Below are positions 31,521-44,700 of a DNA stretch of 64,000 bases, piece after piece. Every line of letters begins with the position of its first letter. Position 1 is the stretch's first letter. Location of the stretch: NCBI GenBank assembly GCA_005281725.1, contig SSBO01000009.1, forward strand, positions 1,112,127 to 1,176,126, given 5' to 3'. Origin of the DNA: Wuchereria bancrofti. Its lineage: Eukaryota > Nematoda > Chromadorea > Rhabditida > Onchocercidae. The notes beneath the pieces were generated by a model. That model ran no database searches and had not been told where the DNA came from. It saw only the letters and a list, made by a program, of their open reading frames with translations. The translations under genes were made by a program, and so were the position numbers.

Positions 31521-34500
31521 ATGGATTTTATAGCATCTACAACAACATCAATGCTTTTTGTTACCAGTTCTACTATGCTAGCAGTTGAGAAATGGGAAGT
31601 ATGCATTTTTTTTTTTAAATTTAAAAAAAAAATTTTAAATGGAATCAAGGATTGAATGTTATGAAATGCAAGGATAATTAAATTTTATTTTTTTTAACAA
31701 TATAAAATGTCACTTTGTTAAAGGGTCAATTTCTATGGGCTTTAATCCTTGGAATAGTGCTAGCATTTGTGCTTGGCTTTGCAATGGGCGCAAATGACGT
31801 AGCAAATGCTTTTGGTACATCAGTTGGTAGTGGAGTGCTTACTCTACGAAAGGCTTATATATTAGCAATTATATTTGAATCACTTGGTGCCCTTTTTATT
31901 GGTACGTTTTTATATAATTTTAATTTTTTTTTTCTAATGTATGATTTGGAATTAATTTATTGATTATTATCATTTGATTAGTGCTATAGTTCAAGTGATA
32001 ATAACATTTGAATTAGATAAGCCGATGGCCTTGAGAAAATGAAATTTAGATTTTTATCTTTTCTTTCTTTTTTTCGTTTCATTTAAAAATAGTATAAAAA
32101 GTTATTAAGCATTTTTTGCATTAACTTTTTCAAAAATTTTCAGGTTACAATGTGACAGATACAATGCGAAAAAGTGTTATTAATTTAAATTTGTACAAAG
32201 ATACGCCAGAAGAATTATTAGTTGGACAGGTGGCAATTCTTGCAGGTTTATTAATTTCCGCTTGATAAATTTTTGAAAAAAGAAAAAATGAGAAAAGTCA
32301 TGAATTCATTAATATTGACCGTTTTAAATATTACTTTACAAATATAAGAAAGTATCAAAGGATAGGTAATACTAAATATACGCATTCCGAAAATATTTTA
32401 TCAATGTTACTCTTCCTGAAAGTTAATCTGACTTCCTGAAAACTAATCGATTATAATATTTTCCGCAAATATTTTATCAATATTACTAAAAGCTAATCCC
32501 GACTTCTTGAAAGCTGATAATTATTTCGAAAATTTGGCATAATTCAAATAGACAAAATGAAACTGAATGTTAAGTTAATCGGAGCATTTTTTTGCCAAAC
32601 AATATTTTACTGATATTAAGATTTAAAAAAAAAAACACGTAAATATTAAGATTTCAAAAAAAAAAAGATAAATTTAATTTTTTAGGATGTTCCACTTGGT
32701 TATTAATAGCAACATTTGTTCAATTACCTGTTTCAACAACTCATAGTATTACCGGTGCAACGGTTGGTTTCGGTTTAATAATGAGAGGAACAGAGGGAAT
32801 TCATTGGTGGAAAATTCTCAATATTGGTACATTTAAATAATTTATTTTGATATTTATGCAAAAAAAAAAAAAACATTATCATTTCAAACTGATATGATAA
32901 TTTTGTTAGAATTTCTTTTCTTTTTTTTTCATTTGGAAAATTTATTTTCTAAATGAAAAAAAATGAAAATAATTATTTATTTCATTTCATATATTTTTTT
33001 TTTCTTTTCTTCTCCATGTATATTTTTTTAGTAGCTTCTTGGATTATTTCACCGCTATTATCCGGAATTGTTTCATCAATTCTTTATATAATTGTTGATT
33101 TTACAGTTATAAGACGGGTTGGATTTTATTTTCATTTTTATTTCTCTCAAACAAAAAAAAAAAAAAGTAAAATAAAATAAAATGAAAATATAGTTATGAT
33201 TTATAAGTTTTAATTATTTCTATTATATTAAGTAAATTTGCTTTTATTTTATCATCCGTAAAATCAATAATTCCACTACTTTATTTTATAATATACCCTA
33301 AAAGATCGTTTCAGCTTAATGTTAAGAATGTACTTAACCTTTAACCCTTAATAGTTTTAGTCTATTAATTAGTAAATTAAATTTAATTTTTAGTATTGTT
33401 GTTATTTCAGTATTACATATAAATTAGTAATAATTTTATTTCTAATTAAATTTTCTTTTAGAAAAATCCATTCGAATGTGCTTTACGAGTTCTACCATAT
33501 TTCTATTGGTTTTGCATTGCTTTCAATACTTTTGCTATTAGCTATCAAGGCTCTAAGAGTTTGTTTACTTTTTCATTAAAGAAAAAAAAAAACGAATTAT
33601 CAATTTTAATCTTAAAGAATTTCAGAATTTTCAACATTAATTCAATTGTGATTTTTAATAATAATAATAATAATTCTTCAATGTATTATTTTATTTTTTT
33701 TTTTGTAATACATATAAATGCTTTAAATAAACTCATATTGCACTTATCGTTTCAGCTTAATGTTAAGAATGTACTTAACCTTTAACCTTTAATAGTTTTA
33801 ATTTATTAATTAGTAAATTAAACTAAATTTTTAGTATTGTTGTTATTTCAGTATTACACCTGGCTAAATTACCTCTTTGGTTATGCTTGTTAATCAGTGC
33901 TGCAGTAGCAACTGTTATTACATTTGCTATTCATTTTTTGATGGTACCAAAACTAAGAAAATGGATTGAAAGTAAAATTTTTATTTTTGTAAAGATTTGA
34001 AATTGTTTAACAATCTTTGTTTGTTTGTTTGTTTGTTTGTTTGTTTTTTTTTGTAAATTTAACTACCAGTAAATATTACTTTTCTTTTTTTGCATTATAA
34101 TTTCCTAATTTGAATGCCTTTTTTTGTGAAATAAATGAAATGTTTAGTGACTTTTACAAACCAAACACTTTAGCTTAATTGGTATTAGTTAAGTATTAGT
34201 TATTACTTAATTAGTATTAGTACTTAATTAGCATTTTAGCTTAATTAGTACTTAATTAGTATAATTAATATTGTTTTGATATTATAAATATAAAATTTAG
34301 TTTAATTACTAATTACTGATTTATTAATTACTAATATTGACTTAATTAATACATTTTTTCTTTTTCAGAAAAAGGAGATAGAAGAATTGATCAATCTGCT
34401 TCAACTGATCTTCCTAATATTACCGGACAAGTTCCAATAAAGTTTAAACGTATCTTCAACCATTTCATTTATTTTATTCCCTAATCCTATTTTCTTTGAA

Positions 34501-36763
34501 ATATAATTTAAATTTACTGATATTAGATTTAAGATTGCACAGGAATTATCTCGATTATCTGGATCCGGAACATAAATGTTTTTTTTCTGTCAGTATGAAA
34601 GCAAAGGAAAAAAAAATACAAAAAATACTTTGGAAAAAGTGACATTAAATTTTTCAAAATTTGAATTTTTGAAATAATTCGAGAAGAAGTGAAAAAGGAA
34701 ACGACATTTTTTCTTTTTTACGGTTCAAAAGGATCAGATTCTGATGGTAGGCTTAGTTTCTTCAGGTTGAACTTGCAGATGGAATTGTACAAATCTTCAT
34801 TCCGCACAATAATGGTTTATGTTCCGATGAAGTGAATAATAAGGCGGTAGTCGGAAAAAGACGCTCAGTTTCAGGTATACTTCATCATCCGTTCCGGTCA
34901 TCTTTTCTTTCTTTCTTTGTCGCTTTTTTTTTTACTTTTTTTAGCTCTGAAACATTTTGTGCAATGGTTTCTACCGGATAAAAAACATGAACCGGATTCG
35001 AAAACTACACTGGTTTTTGGTTCCATTCAGGCATTTACTGCATGTTTTGAAGGTTTTGCACATGGTGCAAATGATGTTGCGTAAGTGAATTTTACTCAAA
35101 TTAAATTTTAAAACTTTTAAAAAGTTTAAAAAAAAGAATTTATTCTGATGGAATTTTTTTTTAACATTTAAAAAAATTTTTCTTTTAACATTTATTACTT
35201 AATGTGTGAAATGAAAAGTTATAAAATAAGAAAATTTCAATACTTTGAATATTTTGATTTAAAAAAAAAAAAAAAATCAAACGAAAACATTCCTTTTTTT
35301 TTTTTTTTTTAATTTTTAGAAATGCAATAGCACCGTTAGCAGCGCTTTTGTCAATTTATTCTGAAATGGATGTGCAACAGAATGATGAAACACCAATTTG
35401 GGTTCTGGCATACGGTGTATTAGCAATTTGTGTTGGCCTAGTATTACTTGGACATAAAGTTATACGTACAGTTGGCTCTGAAATGTCAAATATTAATCCG
35501 GCCAGGTTAGAATATTTTTCTTTTTTCTTATCAATATGATAAGCTTATTAATTTTAGTTTTCTGAAAAAGAAAAAGAAGGAAAGAAAACTGATAAGTATG
35601 TTTACATATAAATATGTTTTGTTTTTTATTCCATTATTTTAGATTTTATTTTTAAATCAAAATTTTAATAATATGAATTTATTAAATTGGTATAAATTTT
35701 AAAATGTTTTCAATTTTTTTTTTTATTATAGATTTCATAGAGATATATGTACATTTAACTATGTTGTGATAAAATTATAGTGGTTTTACGATTGAATTTG
35801 GTGCCGCAGTAACGGCATTATTGGCAAGCAAAGCTGGATTACCAATTAGTACAACGCATTGCTTGGTAATATATGAAAATTTTTTACAAAACAAAAAAAA
35901 AGAAAATTTAAATAAATTTATCGAAATCAAGAAATGTTTATTTGAGTAATTCTGTTATAATCAGTAATCAATATTTCATGTATATTTTTTATCTTATCAT
36001 GATACCATATGTCAGATATTTTTTTTTTTTTTTTACAAGAATGCTTTAGAAAAAAACAAAGGAAACTGATTAAATAAACAATCACTAAAAGATTATCAAA
36101 GAAAATATTAGCTTCATTTTGATAATCTGATAATACTTCTGATAGTATCCTTATCAGTAAGCTTCAAAAATAAGCCTAGTTTTATGGTCATTAAGATTAA
36201 TCAACTTTAAAAATTTTTAGGTTGGTAGCGTAGTGGCAGTTGGTGTTATTAAATCTCGTGGTGCTGGCGTTCGATGGAGTATTTTTCGAAATATCTTTCT
36301 ATCATGGGTTGTCACTTTACCTGCTTCAGGTAAACAAATATCTCTAATTTCATTACCGCTGTTGTAATTTTCAAAAATCCAATCTGCTTTCTTACTTATT
36401 AAAACTGAATTGAATGTTTGAAAATTCTACTAGTTATACAAATTTATAACTATTTGATAAGTATTTCATAAATTAATTATTTCAACAAATAATTTGAAAT
36501 TTTTCACAGTTAAATTTTAATTTAAAAAGAAATAGCACCTTGAAAGTTTATGTCTTCATTAATGCTTGAAGTTGAAATTTATATTAAACTTAGCAGTAAC
36601 TTAAATTTTAATTGCATATATTATTTTACTGCTTCATAACTGTCTGCAAAAAATTAAATAAATGAAACATTTTGTATCGATCAAAAATGAAATTCTACTA
36701 AAAGAAAATATTTTAGGTATAGTAGCAGCTGGTTCGATGCTATTAATGAAGTTTTTGTTGTAA
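31521..36763 (+). CDS. slc20 (PiT): SLC20/PiT-type sodium-phosphate symporter, copy A
   Basis: PiT proteins import inorganic phosphate with sodium across the plasma membrane. Fourteen exons are supported: 31521-31598, 31724-31901, 32144-32245, 32686-32826, 33032-33117, 33462-33558, 33852-33971, 34369-34449, 34779-34874, 34945-35080, 35320-35505, 35781-35865, 36221-36329, 36717-36763. They sum to 1542 nt (513 aa, TAA stop). Both family signatures are present: [11 protein letters not shown] (48-58) in the N-terminal half and [13 protein letters not shown] (from residue 366) in the C-terminal half. The conserved acidic residue in FESLG (E78), [13 protein letters not shown] and LPISTTHC are also present. 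Hydrophobic segments fill both halves, with a short hydrophilic loop between them (exons 8-10). The start is set by the phase-0 donor of the short first exon. Exon 9 uses the acceptor TTGCAG|AT because the nearer TTCAG would give a stop. Confidence 0.95.
33305..33417 (+). repeat. 113-bp direct repeat, left copy (intron 5 of PiT A)
   Basis: Near-identical to 33746-33858 at a constant offset of 441 bases. It starts ATCGTTTCAGCTTAATG and ends with the intron 6/exon 7 junction sequence TTATTTCAG|TATTACA. The right copy is the real junction. This left copy lies before exon 6, so it is a decoy 3' splice site. Confidence 0.93.
33746..33858 (+). repeat. 113-bp direct repeat, right copy (intron 6/exon 7 of PiT A)
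   Basis: The functional copy: the last 106 bases of intron 6 plus the first 7 bases of exon 7 (exon start 33852). Together with the left copy it brackets exon 6 (33462-33558). Confidence 0.93.
34017..34044. repeat. (TTTG)7 microsatellite
   Basis: A simple repeat in intron 7 of PiT gene A. Confidence 0.95.
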
Positions 36764-36887
36764 ATTCTTAATTTTTTGAAATGAAAAGCATTCCATAATG
36801 ATATTTTCTCATCACTGAAACTTATCACTTTGTTAATAACTTGAAATGTTAATTAATGATTAAAATTAATGATATTTTGTAATATCG

Positions 36888-36893
36888 AATAAA
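36888..36893 (+). terminator. Candidate poly(A) signal of PiT A
   Basis: AATAAA 125 bases after the TAA stop of PiT gene A, followed by a T-rich stretch at 36903-36929. This is the best-placed hexamer for this transcript. Confidence 0.6.
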
Positions 36894-37581
36894 TGGGTAA
36901 GATTTCTTTTTTTTTTCTTTTCTTTTTTTGGGAATGCGATTGAAAAGAAATTATTCTGTCAATGCAATATTGTTATTTTAATTGAAAAAGTTTGTAAAAC
37001 CAAAGGCTAGAATTTTAAATTTTATGAAATTTTTGTTCAAAAATGAATAAAAGTATAAATTTTTAGTATGCAATATGTGTAAAGTTAAATTTTTTTTTAA
37101 AAATAAAACAGACTGAAGAAATGAAACTATTTTTCATTCTAATTTATAGATTGAAATTTTTTGCAATGTCATTATTAAAATTTCAAAAAAGAAGAAGAAA
37201 AAAGTGGAAAAATCAGAGATTCAATTCTGTATTTCTTCAATACCTCTTTTTGTAGTTTTATTTTAGTTGTATCTTTAAAATAATTATAATTTTAAAATAA
37301 TAGCAATTTTTCTATCGTCCTTTTTTTCTCTCAAGGCAAAATGTTGGATCTCAAAACAACTTTTGGTTAAATTTTTTTTTTTTTTTTGAATGCATCTAAA
37401 ATTTGTATTTTCTTTTTTCTTTTTTTTTGAATACATTTAAAATTTCAGATTTATGTCTTTTTGATGTAAAATTTTGTAATAATATGTGTATATATTTTCG
37501 ATTATATATTTTATTTAGTTAAAATAATATGAAAGAAAAGTAGTGATATGTTAGAAAATCAATTTTTTAAAAAAAAAAAAA

Positions 37582-37620
37582 TCAAAGTTAAAAGAAAATC
37601 AAATTTTCTTTTAACTTTGA
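37582..37620. repeat. Perfect inverted repeat between PiT genes
   Basis: The arms TCAAAGTTAAAAGAAAA and its exact complement are separated by 5 bases. It would form a 17-bp hairpin in RNA from either strand. It sits near the middle of the region where the two genes converge. Confidence 0.9.
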
Positions 37621-38727
37621 TAACATACAAAAATTATCTTTGTCAAAAAAAAAAGCATAGACAGAATCATTTTAGTCTATTATCACTATTATCATTGTTA
37701 TTATCAGTATATGATCAAAGTTAGAGATATTGTATTAAGTTTCAAAGGAAAAAAATGAAAAAAGAGTATAATGAATTCAAACAAATGAACAATTCTTTTC
37801 AAAATTACATAAAAATAAGTGATTAGAGGAGGAGAATTAATTATTGACAATTAGTTATAAAAGAATTAATTATTGATATAGCAATATGATATGATGATTT
37901 CACATACCTATTTTCTATTTCAATTCTTTGTTTTATTAATTTAAATTTTGTGAATTAAAAAATATTCTCATTTCATTTATGTATTGTTGAAAAGTTTAAG
38001 CATGTTTATTAGATTAATAATGATATAATGATTGATATTATTGATACTACTATTTCTGCAAAGATTAATTTAATTTTGTAATTTAAAAAATTTACTTACT
38101 TAATATACATTTTATAATTTTGAAAATGTGTGATGATAGTTAGATCAATAAGATTGTTCGGGTTTTCATGTTGTTAATATTGCGGTGTTTAATTAGTTTT
38201 CCCAATAAAATTTAACTAAGCTTTCTTCTTTTCAAATATTGATTAATTTATTTATTTATTAATTGTTTGATATTTTTCTTGTCAAATATGGTTTACAATT
38301 AATGAAAGGTAAATAATTGATGAGTTATCGGAATTAGAATAGAGGAAAATAGCTGAGACAAGAATATATAATACTAATAAAAACTTTCAAAAAAAATTTT
38401 TTTTAATTATTCAATTATTTAGTTAAAAAGATAGTGCCACAAAAAATTTAGAAATTTAGGAATTCTTACTAGAAGGCATTAATTAAGCTATTTAATTTTA
38501 AATGAAATTGCTTAAAACTGAAGAAAAAATCTTAAACGCTAATTTGTTTATCTATTAACTTACTAAATTAGAATAAGATTTTGAAAGAAAGCTCATTTTT
38601 TCTCATTTTTTTTTCTTTTTATCATACAAATTAAGGTTAAACATAAGAATGAATGAATTATTAAAATATACAAAATAAATAATACAACAATATATGCAAA
38701 AAAAAAAAAAACATTGTAACTATACTG

Positions 38728-41700
38728 TCAGAGTGAAAAATTTAGAATTAACATCAAACCCATTGTTATAAGACCTAAAATATTTCGAAATTATGTTAAT
38801 AATAATTTTTGAATGTTAAATAATGTCTAAACAAATTCATTTTTAACATCAAACATTTAAATTTTGAACGAAAGAAAACTATGCATAAAATTTAAAAGCT
38901 AGATCGTTTAAATTTAATTCTTAATTTAAAAGATTTTTGAGGTGTAAAAATCTTCTGCAAAAAAAAAAAAACAAATAAATAAAATTAACTTGAAAAAAAA
39001 TAAAATTAACCTGAAATGGGTAAAGTTAATATCCATGATAAAGCAATATTTCGAAATATTGACCACTGGACACCTTTTCTAGCACGAATCATTCCCACAA
39101 ATATCACACTTCCCACCTAAAAATCCATTTAATTTTTCATTTCTATTTCTTAACAAAAAAAAAAAAATTAAATTGAAATATTTGTAAAAAAAAAAAACAA
39201 ACAAACCAATGAATGAGTTGTACTAATGGGTAGACCAAGTTTACTAGCTGTTAATGAAGTTACTGCTGCACCAAATTCAATTGTAAAACCACTGAAATTT
39301 ACAAATTTTTTCACCTTCTTTTTTTTCTTTCCAATTTTGTACATTTTTTTTCTTTTACATTCATATCATTTCGTTCTTTTGCTTCTTTCCCTTTTTTTTT
39401 AATTCATATTTTAATTTCATTTTATTATAACTTATACACTTTATATATTCATAGTGTACTTATTAATTTAAATTATAAATTATTATATGATGTAAAAAAA
39501 AAATTTATTACAATTTTAGAATATATGTTAATTTCATGAAATGAAAACAAAAAAAAAATTAAATCTTGCAGCATTAATTGTAGACATATTAGTACCCATA
39601 GTTCGTGTTATTTATTAGAATTTTAAAATATATATTGATTTGATAAAATGAAAAAGTAAAAATTTCAGCATTAATTGTAAACATATCAGTACCCATAGTC
39701 CGTATATTCATTAGAATTTATTCATTAGAAAATATTCATTAGAATTTTACAATACATATTAATTTGATAAAATGAAAAAAAAAAAATAGTAAACTTTGAT
39801 AAAATGGAAAAAAGTAAACCTTGCAGCATTAATTGTAAACATATCAGTACCGATAGTTCATATTATTTGTTAGAATTTTAGAGTATTAATTTGATGGAAT
39901 AAATAAAAAAATTTGATAAAATGAAAAAATAAAAATAAATCTTGCAGCATTAATTGTAGACATATCACCATCGATAGTTCGTATTATTTATTAGAATTTT
40001 ATAACATGTATTAATTCAATAAAATGAAAAAAAAAAAAAGACAGTAAACTTTGATAAAATGAAAAAATAAACCTTGCAGCATTAATCGCAGACATATCAG
40101 TACCGATAGTTCGTATTACACGATGTCCAAGTATCACAAGACCAACACAAATCGCAAGTACACCATAAAGTAATACATAAATTGGTGTTTCATTACGTTG
40201 TCGTACGTCTAAATTAGAATAAATTGATATCAGTGCTGTTAATGGAGCTATTGCATTCCTGAAAATATAAACACATATCATTTTTTATAACTTTTTATCA
40301 AAATAAATTAATCGTTATCAAGCGTACAAAATTTTAATCTTACAATTAGTTATAGAGTATTATAGAATTGTCACTAATTGTTATATTTAAAATTATAAAA
40401 ATTTGATTTTCAAACTAGGAATATTTCAATTATAAATTTATTTTATACATTAAGTTTTTTTTTTTCTAAATATCAAATTGAATTTTAATGTTTTTTTAGT
40501 GATATTTCAACAACAATAACAAAAAAAAAAAAAGAGATAAATTACCCGACATCATTAGCACCGTGTGCAAATCCAGCAAAACATGCCGTAAAAACTTGTA
40601 TTGAACTGAATATTTTCATTGTTCTATTATCCGTTATCCGATTATCAAACGGTAATATCCATCGAACAAATTTCATTACTATTTGTAGAATAAAATATTT
40701 TTTTTTTTATTAACACTTATCAAAAATAATTGAAAAATTGAAATATCAAAAAAGATTTTTTTTCGTTTAAATTTGAGTGAGAAAGTGAAAAAGAGAAAGA
40801 AAAAGTGAGAAATATGTATAAACTAATACATTCCATGCAAAAAAAAAGTGGAAAAAGATAAATTTATTCCAAAAATTTAATAATAATATTTATTATTATT
40901 AAATTATAATATTTTTTAATAATATTTTTTAATAATAATAATAATATTTATTATTATTAAATTTTTGAAATAGAGATATAATAAAAAATATGAAATGATT
41001 TCTAACCATTATCAGTTAAATCTGATTGAGACATTTCTTTTCCATTTTTCTTTGCATCACAATCTATCGTTTTGCCAGCTGTAAAATTTATATGAAATAA
41101 CAAGTTTTAACTCAATTATTTCATAATTTTCAGTTTATTTCATGTATAAATAACAACAAAAAAAAAACAAAAATTACAAAGCAAAAGAAAAAATGAAATT
41201 TAAAAAGTAAAAAAATAAAGAATAAAATGCTAACATTTAAATGTAACAAACAAATTTTTACCTTTATAGTATGAAAAAGAAAGGACAAAGAAAAAAATGT
41301 TTCACGTTGACATTTTGCTGGAAAAAATATATTGTCACATTTTTTGTGTCCGATAAATTTTAATCATTTTTACTTTACTCAATTACTTACTCATTTACTT
41401 ACTTACTTACTTACTTGGTTAGATATCAATTTTTAATGCAAAATTTAATTGGACATAATACGATGATATAAATCTAATAACAATTGCAAGTATGTACGAA
41501 AATAAAATGCCTATAAAATATGTATACACACCATCAATACACGATGAATTTAAATTTTCCGTATCCGGTTTTCTGAATATCATATCCGATCTGTCATTTT
41601 AAATGACTGTGACACTTCCGGACTATTTCCTTCTATCTTTTTGATTCATTTTAACCGTAAAGTTATGAAAACATTAAAAAAATGATACCAATGATATCAG

Positions 41701-44700
41701 TGATTATAAGAATGAAACTATCATTTTTTTCAAGGAGCTACTGATATCTTAAAAACTTTCCAAACTAAATTCAAATGTGCAACCACCAATAAAATTAGGT
41801 TTTAAGAAAGTCAAAAGATTAAGATGTTCAATTCTATTAATTATAATTTTTATTATAATATGAAATTTTAAAAATTATTTTAGGATAAAAATGATATATA
41901 CTTTCATATACTTGAAACAATTACTTTTTCACTCTTCTTCTTTCTTTTTCCTATTTTATTTTTTAATCTATCATTGAAATTAATTACATTTCTAACCTTC
42001 GTTAATGGATAAGCCGCTAACAGTTTCAGCTTTTGATGTTTGACATTTTTGATGTAAGATATTATCTTGCAATTCAGTTGCGCCACTTATAGTTTGCACC
42101 TCAAATGAATCGTTTCTTTCTGTGCTACTAGTAAGTGAATCTGCAAAATTTTTATGATATTAAAACAATTAAAGATTTAAAATAACTTTAATTAAATTTA
42201 ATTTGAAATGGCTGAAATGCAGAAGTTCATCATAATCTGTGAATAATTGTAATTAAAAATTGATCGAATGATATATGTAGCATAGTTTATCTGATCGCAA
42301 TCATTATTTCAAGACGTCTTAGAGACTTCTGGAACTATTTAAATGTATTACTATCAGTAATGTTAAAAAATCGTTATTATTAAGTAAGTTTAAGAACTAA
42401 AGTAATTTTACGTAAATTAAAAGATTAGGATGATTAATTTTATTAATTACAATTTAAAATTTAAAAATAATTTTTAAAATGAAAATGGTTTTTTTTAAAA
42501 TATAAACATAAACAGAGTCAAAAAAAAAGAATGAAATTTACTGTTTATCCAAATTTTCAGTTTCGGTGAGAGAAAAAAATGAATAACAATAGCGCTAATT
42601 GTTGCACATCCAGCACTTATCAATGCGCATATCCACATTGGTAATTTTGATAAGTGAAGCACTGCAATGATAATTTCTAATTTTTTATATTTATGTAAAT
42701 TAAATTAAAATTAATTATTATATTACTTACATTTAGATCCTTGATAACTGACTGTGAAAACATTAAATGCAATACAAAGCCAATAAAATATTGGCAAAGC
42801 TCTCAATCCACAGCGAAATGGATTTTTCTAAAATAAAATGTAAAATAATATTTAAATAAATGTTAATAGATGTTAGCATATTCTTAGGAATAATTATCTT
42901 TGAGTGATTATTTTCAAGTTTAATTTTCAAATCAAAATTTATCCTAAAAGTACAACAAAATTTATATGGTTGGAAGAGAAAGAAAATTTTACCTGAAATA
43001 TAAAATGATGTTTTATTGAATAATTGGAATAATTAAATTTAAAATTTATCAAATAATTTAAAATAATAAGCATACCCGTCTGAGAACAGAATGATCAAGA
43101 ACAATATAGAGAATAGATGATACAACACCAGACAATATCGGTGACATAAACCATGAAGCAACTATTTAAGGAAAGAAGTAGGGAATGAGAATTCGAAATA
43201 ATTTAAATGTAATTTTATAAATCATAATGCTAATAAATTTTATCAATTTTAGCATAAAAGAAACAAAATTAAACAAAATTACCAACTGAAAGAATGTATA
43301 ATTGAAATTTTTTCAATTTATATTAATTCTTTGAGTTCCACTTTTTAAAAGATAACAAATTATTTAATGAATATTATCATAATATAGAAAATTATAATAT
43401 AATATCTATTTTATTTTTAGCTTAAAATATGTAAAAAATAAAACTTAAAAATGCTAAAATTTTTTTCAAAAAATTTTAGCAAAATAAAAAAAAGTGAAAA
43501 ATTCTACCAATATGAACAATTTTCCGCCATTGTATTCCAATAATACCTCTTGTCATCAAACCAAATCCTACGGTTGCTCCGGTAATACTATGTGTTGATG
43601 ACACAGGTAAACGAGCTAGTGTAGCAATTAATAACCATAATGAGCAACCTGTTAATTAATTCAATACTAGTATTAAAATTTGTTAATTGATTCATTACTA
43701 GTACTACAACCCATTAATTAATTCATTACTAATACTACAACTTGTTAATTAATTCAATACTAGTATTAAAACTTGTTAATTAATTCATTACTACTATTAC
43801 AATCTGTTAATTAATTCATTACTAATATTATTTTATAATTATTATTTTTAACGAATAGACTTTTTCAAAAAAAAAGTTTCAGACTGTTTTCTAAAATTTA
43901 TTGTTGATTTTTTAATATAAAAATTAACCTCCAAGAATAGCAATTTGTCCAACAAAAATTTCTTTTGGTTGTTTTTCATATAAAGTTAAATCGATGACAC
44001 CTTTACGTACCGTATCCGTTACATTATAACCTAAAATGTAATAATATTTCGATAAATAAAATTTTCGATGAATTCAAAAAAAGATTGAATTTGAATGCTA
44101 ATTATTTATTAACTTCTATTACTACAATTTATCAAACATTAACAGAATACTTTCTAATCAATTAATTGCACTTCAAAATATCACATTTAACGATCAGTAA
44201 TGAATACGATTAAAAGAGAAAATCGATAATTCTTACGATTAAAGGAAAAAATCAATAATTCTATCTTTTTCACTATTAAACATTCTTTACAAAATACATT
44301 AAAAAGGATTAATGTTGAATGAAACAATTCTAATTATAAACTTTTTTTTTTTAAATAGAAAAAATGGTTATTAATAAAAATTTAAATTATCTGTTTTTTG
44401 CTAAAGTGAGGAATTTTTCGTTTCTTTTTTTTTAAAAAGTACAATTTTAATGAATGGTAATATTTTTTTTTATTAAAAGTAATTAGTAAAATTTAAAATT
44501 TACCAATAAGTAATGCTCCAAGTGTTTCAAAAATAACTGCAAGAATATAAGCTTGCCGTAAAGTTAGTACTTTGCTACCAACTGATGTACCAAATGCATT
44601 TGCAACGTCATTTGCGCCCATTGCAAAGCCAAGAACAAAAGCCAAAATTATGCCCATCATTAATGCCCATAATACATCATTCTAAAATAAAATTATTTTT

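Larger units (their letters stand above)
36764..38727. other. Intergenic region between the convergent PiT genes
   Basis: About 2 kb holding the 3' ends of both PiT genes. It contains a candidate AATAAA for gene A (36888-36893) and a perfect 17-bp inverted repeat (37582-37620). No coding exon is seen. Confidence 0.7.

Noticed and set aside
31271..31655. Two overlapping open frames of 119-125 codons on opposite strands
   Set aside because: They read through the tRNA-His gene. Only the last 26 codons of the plus frame (from 31521) are PiT A exon 1.
39006..39011. TAA just past the exon 13 donor of PiT B, suggesting a truncated protein
   Set aside because: A proper last exon at 38774-38728 (47 nt, the same length and phase as in copy A) restores the closing hydrophobic helix. 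An alternative acceptor at 38956/38955 would give an unrelated hydrophilic tail.
41532..41573. Exon-like segment in PiT B intron 8 (TTCAG acceptor, GATG|GTGTGT donor)
   Set aside because: From exon 8 the incoming phase hits a TAA within it, and copy A has no counterpart. Exons 8 and 9 join in frame without it.
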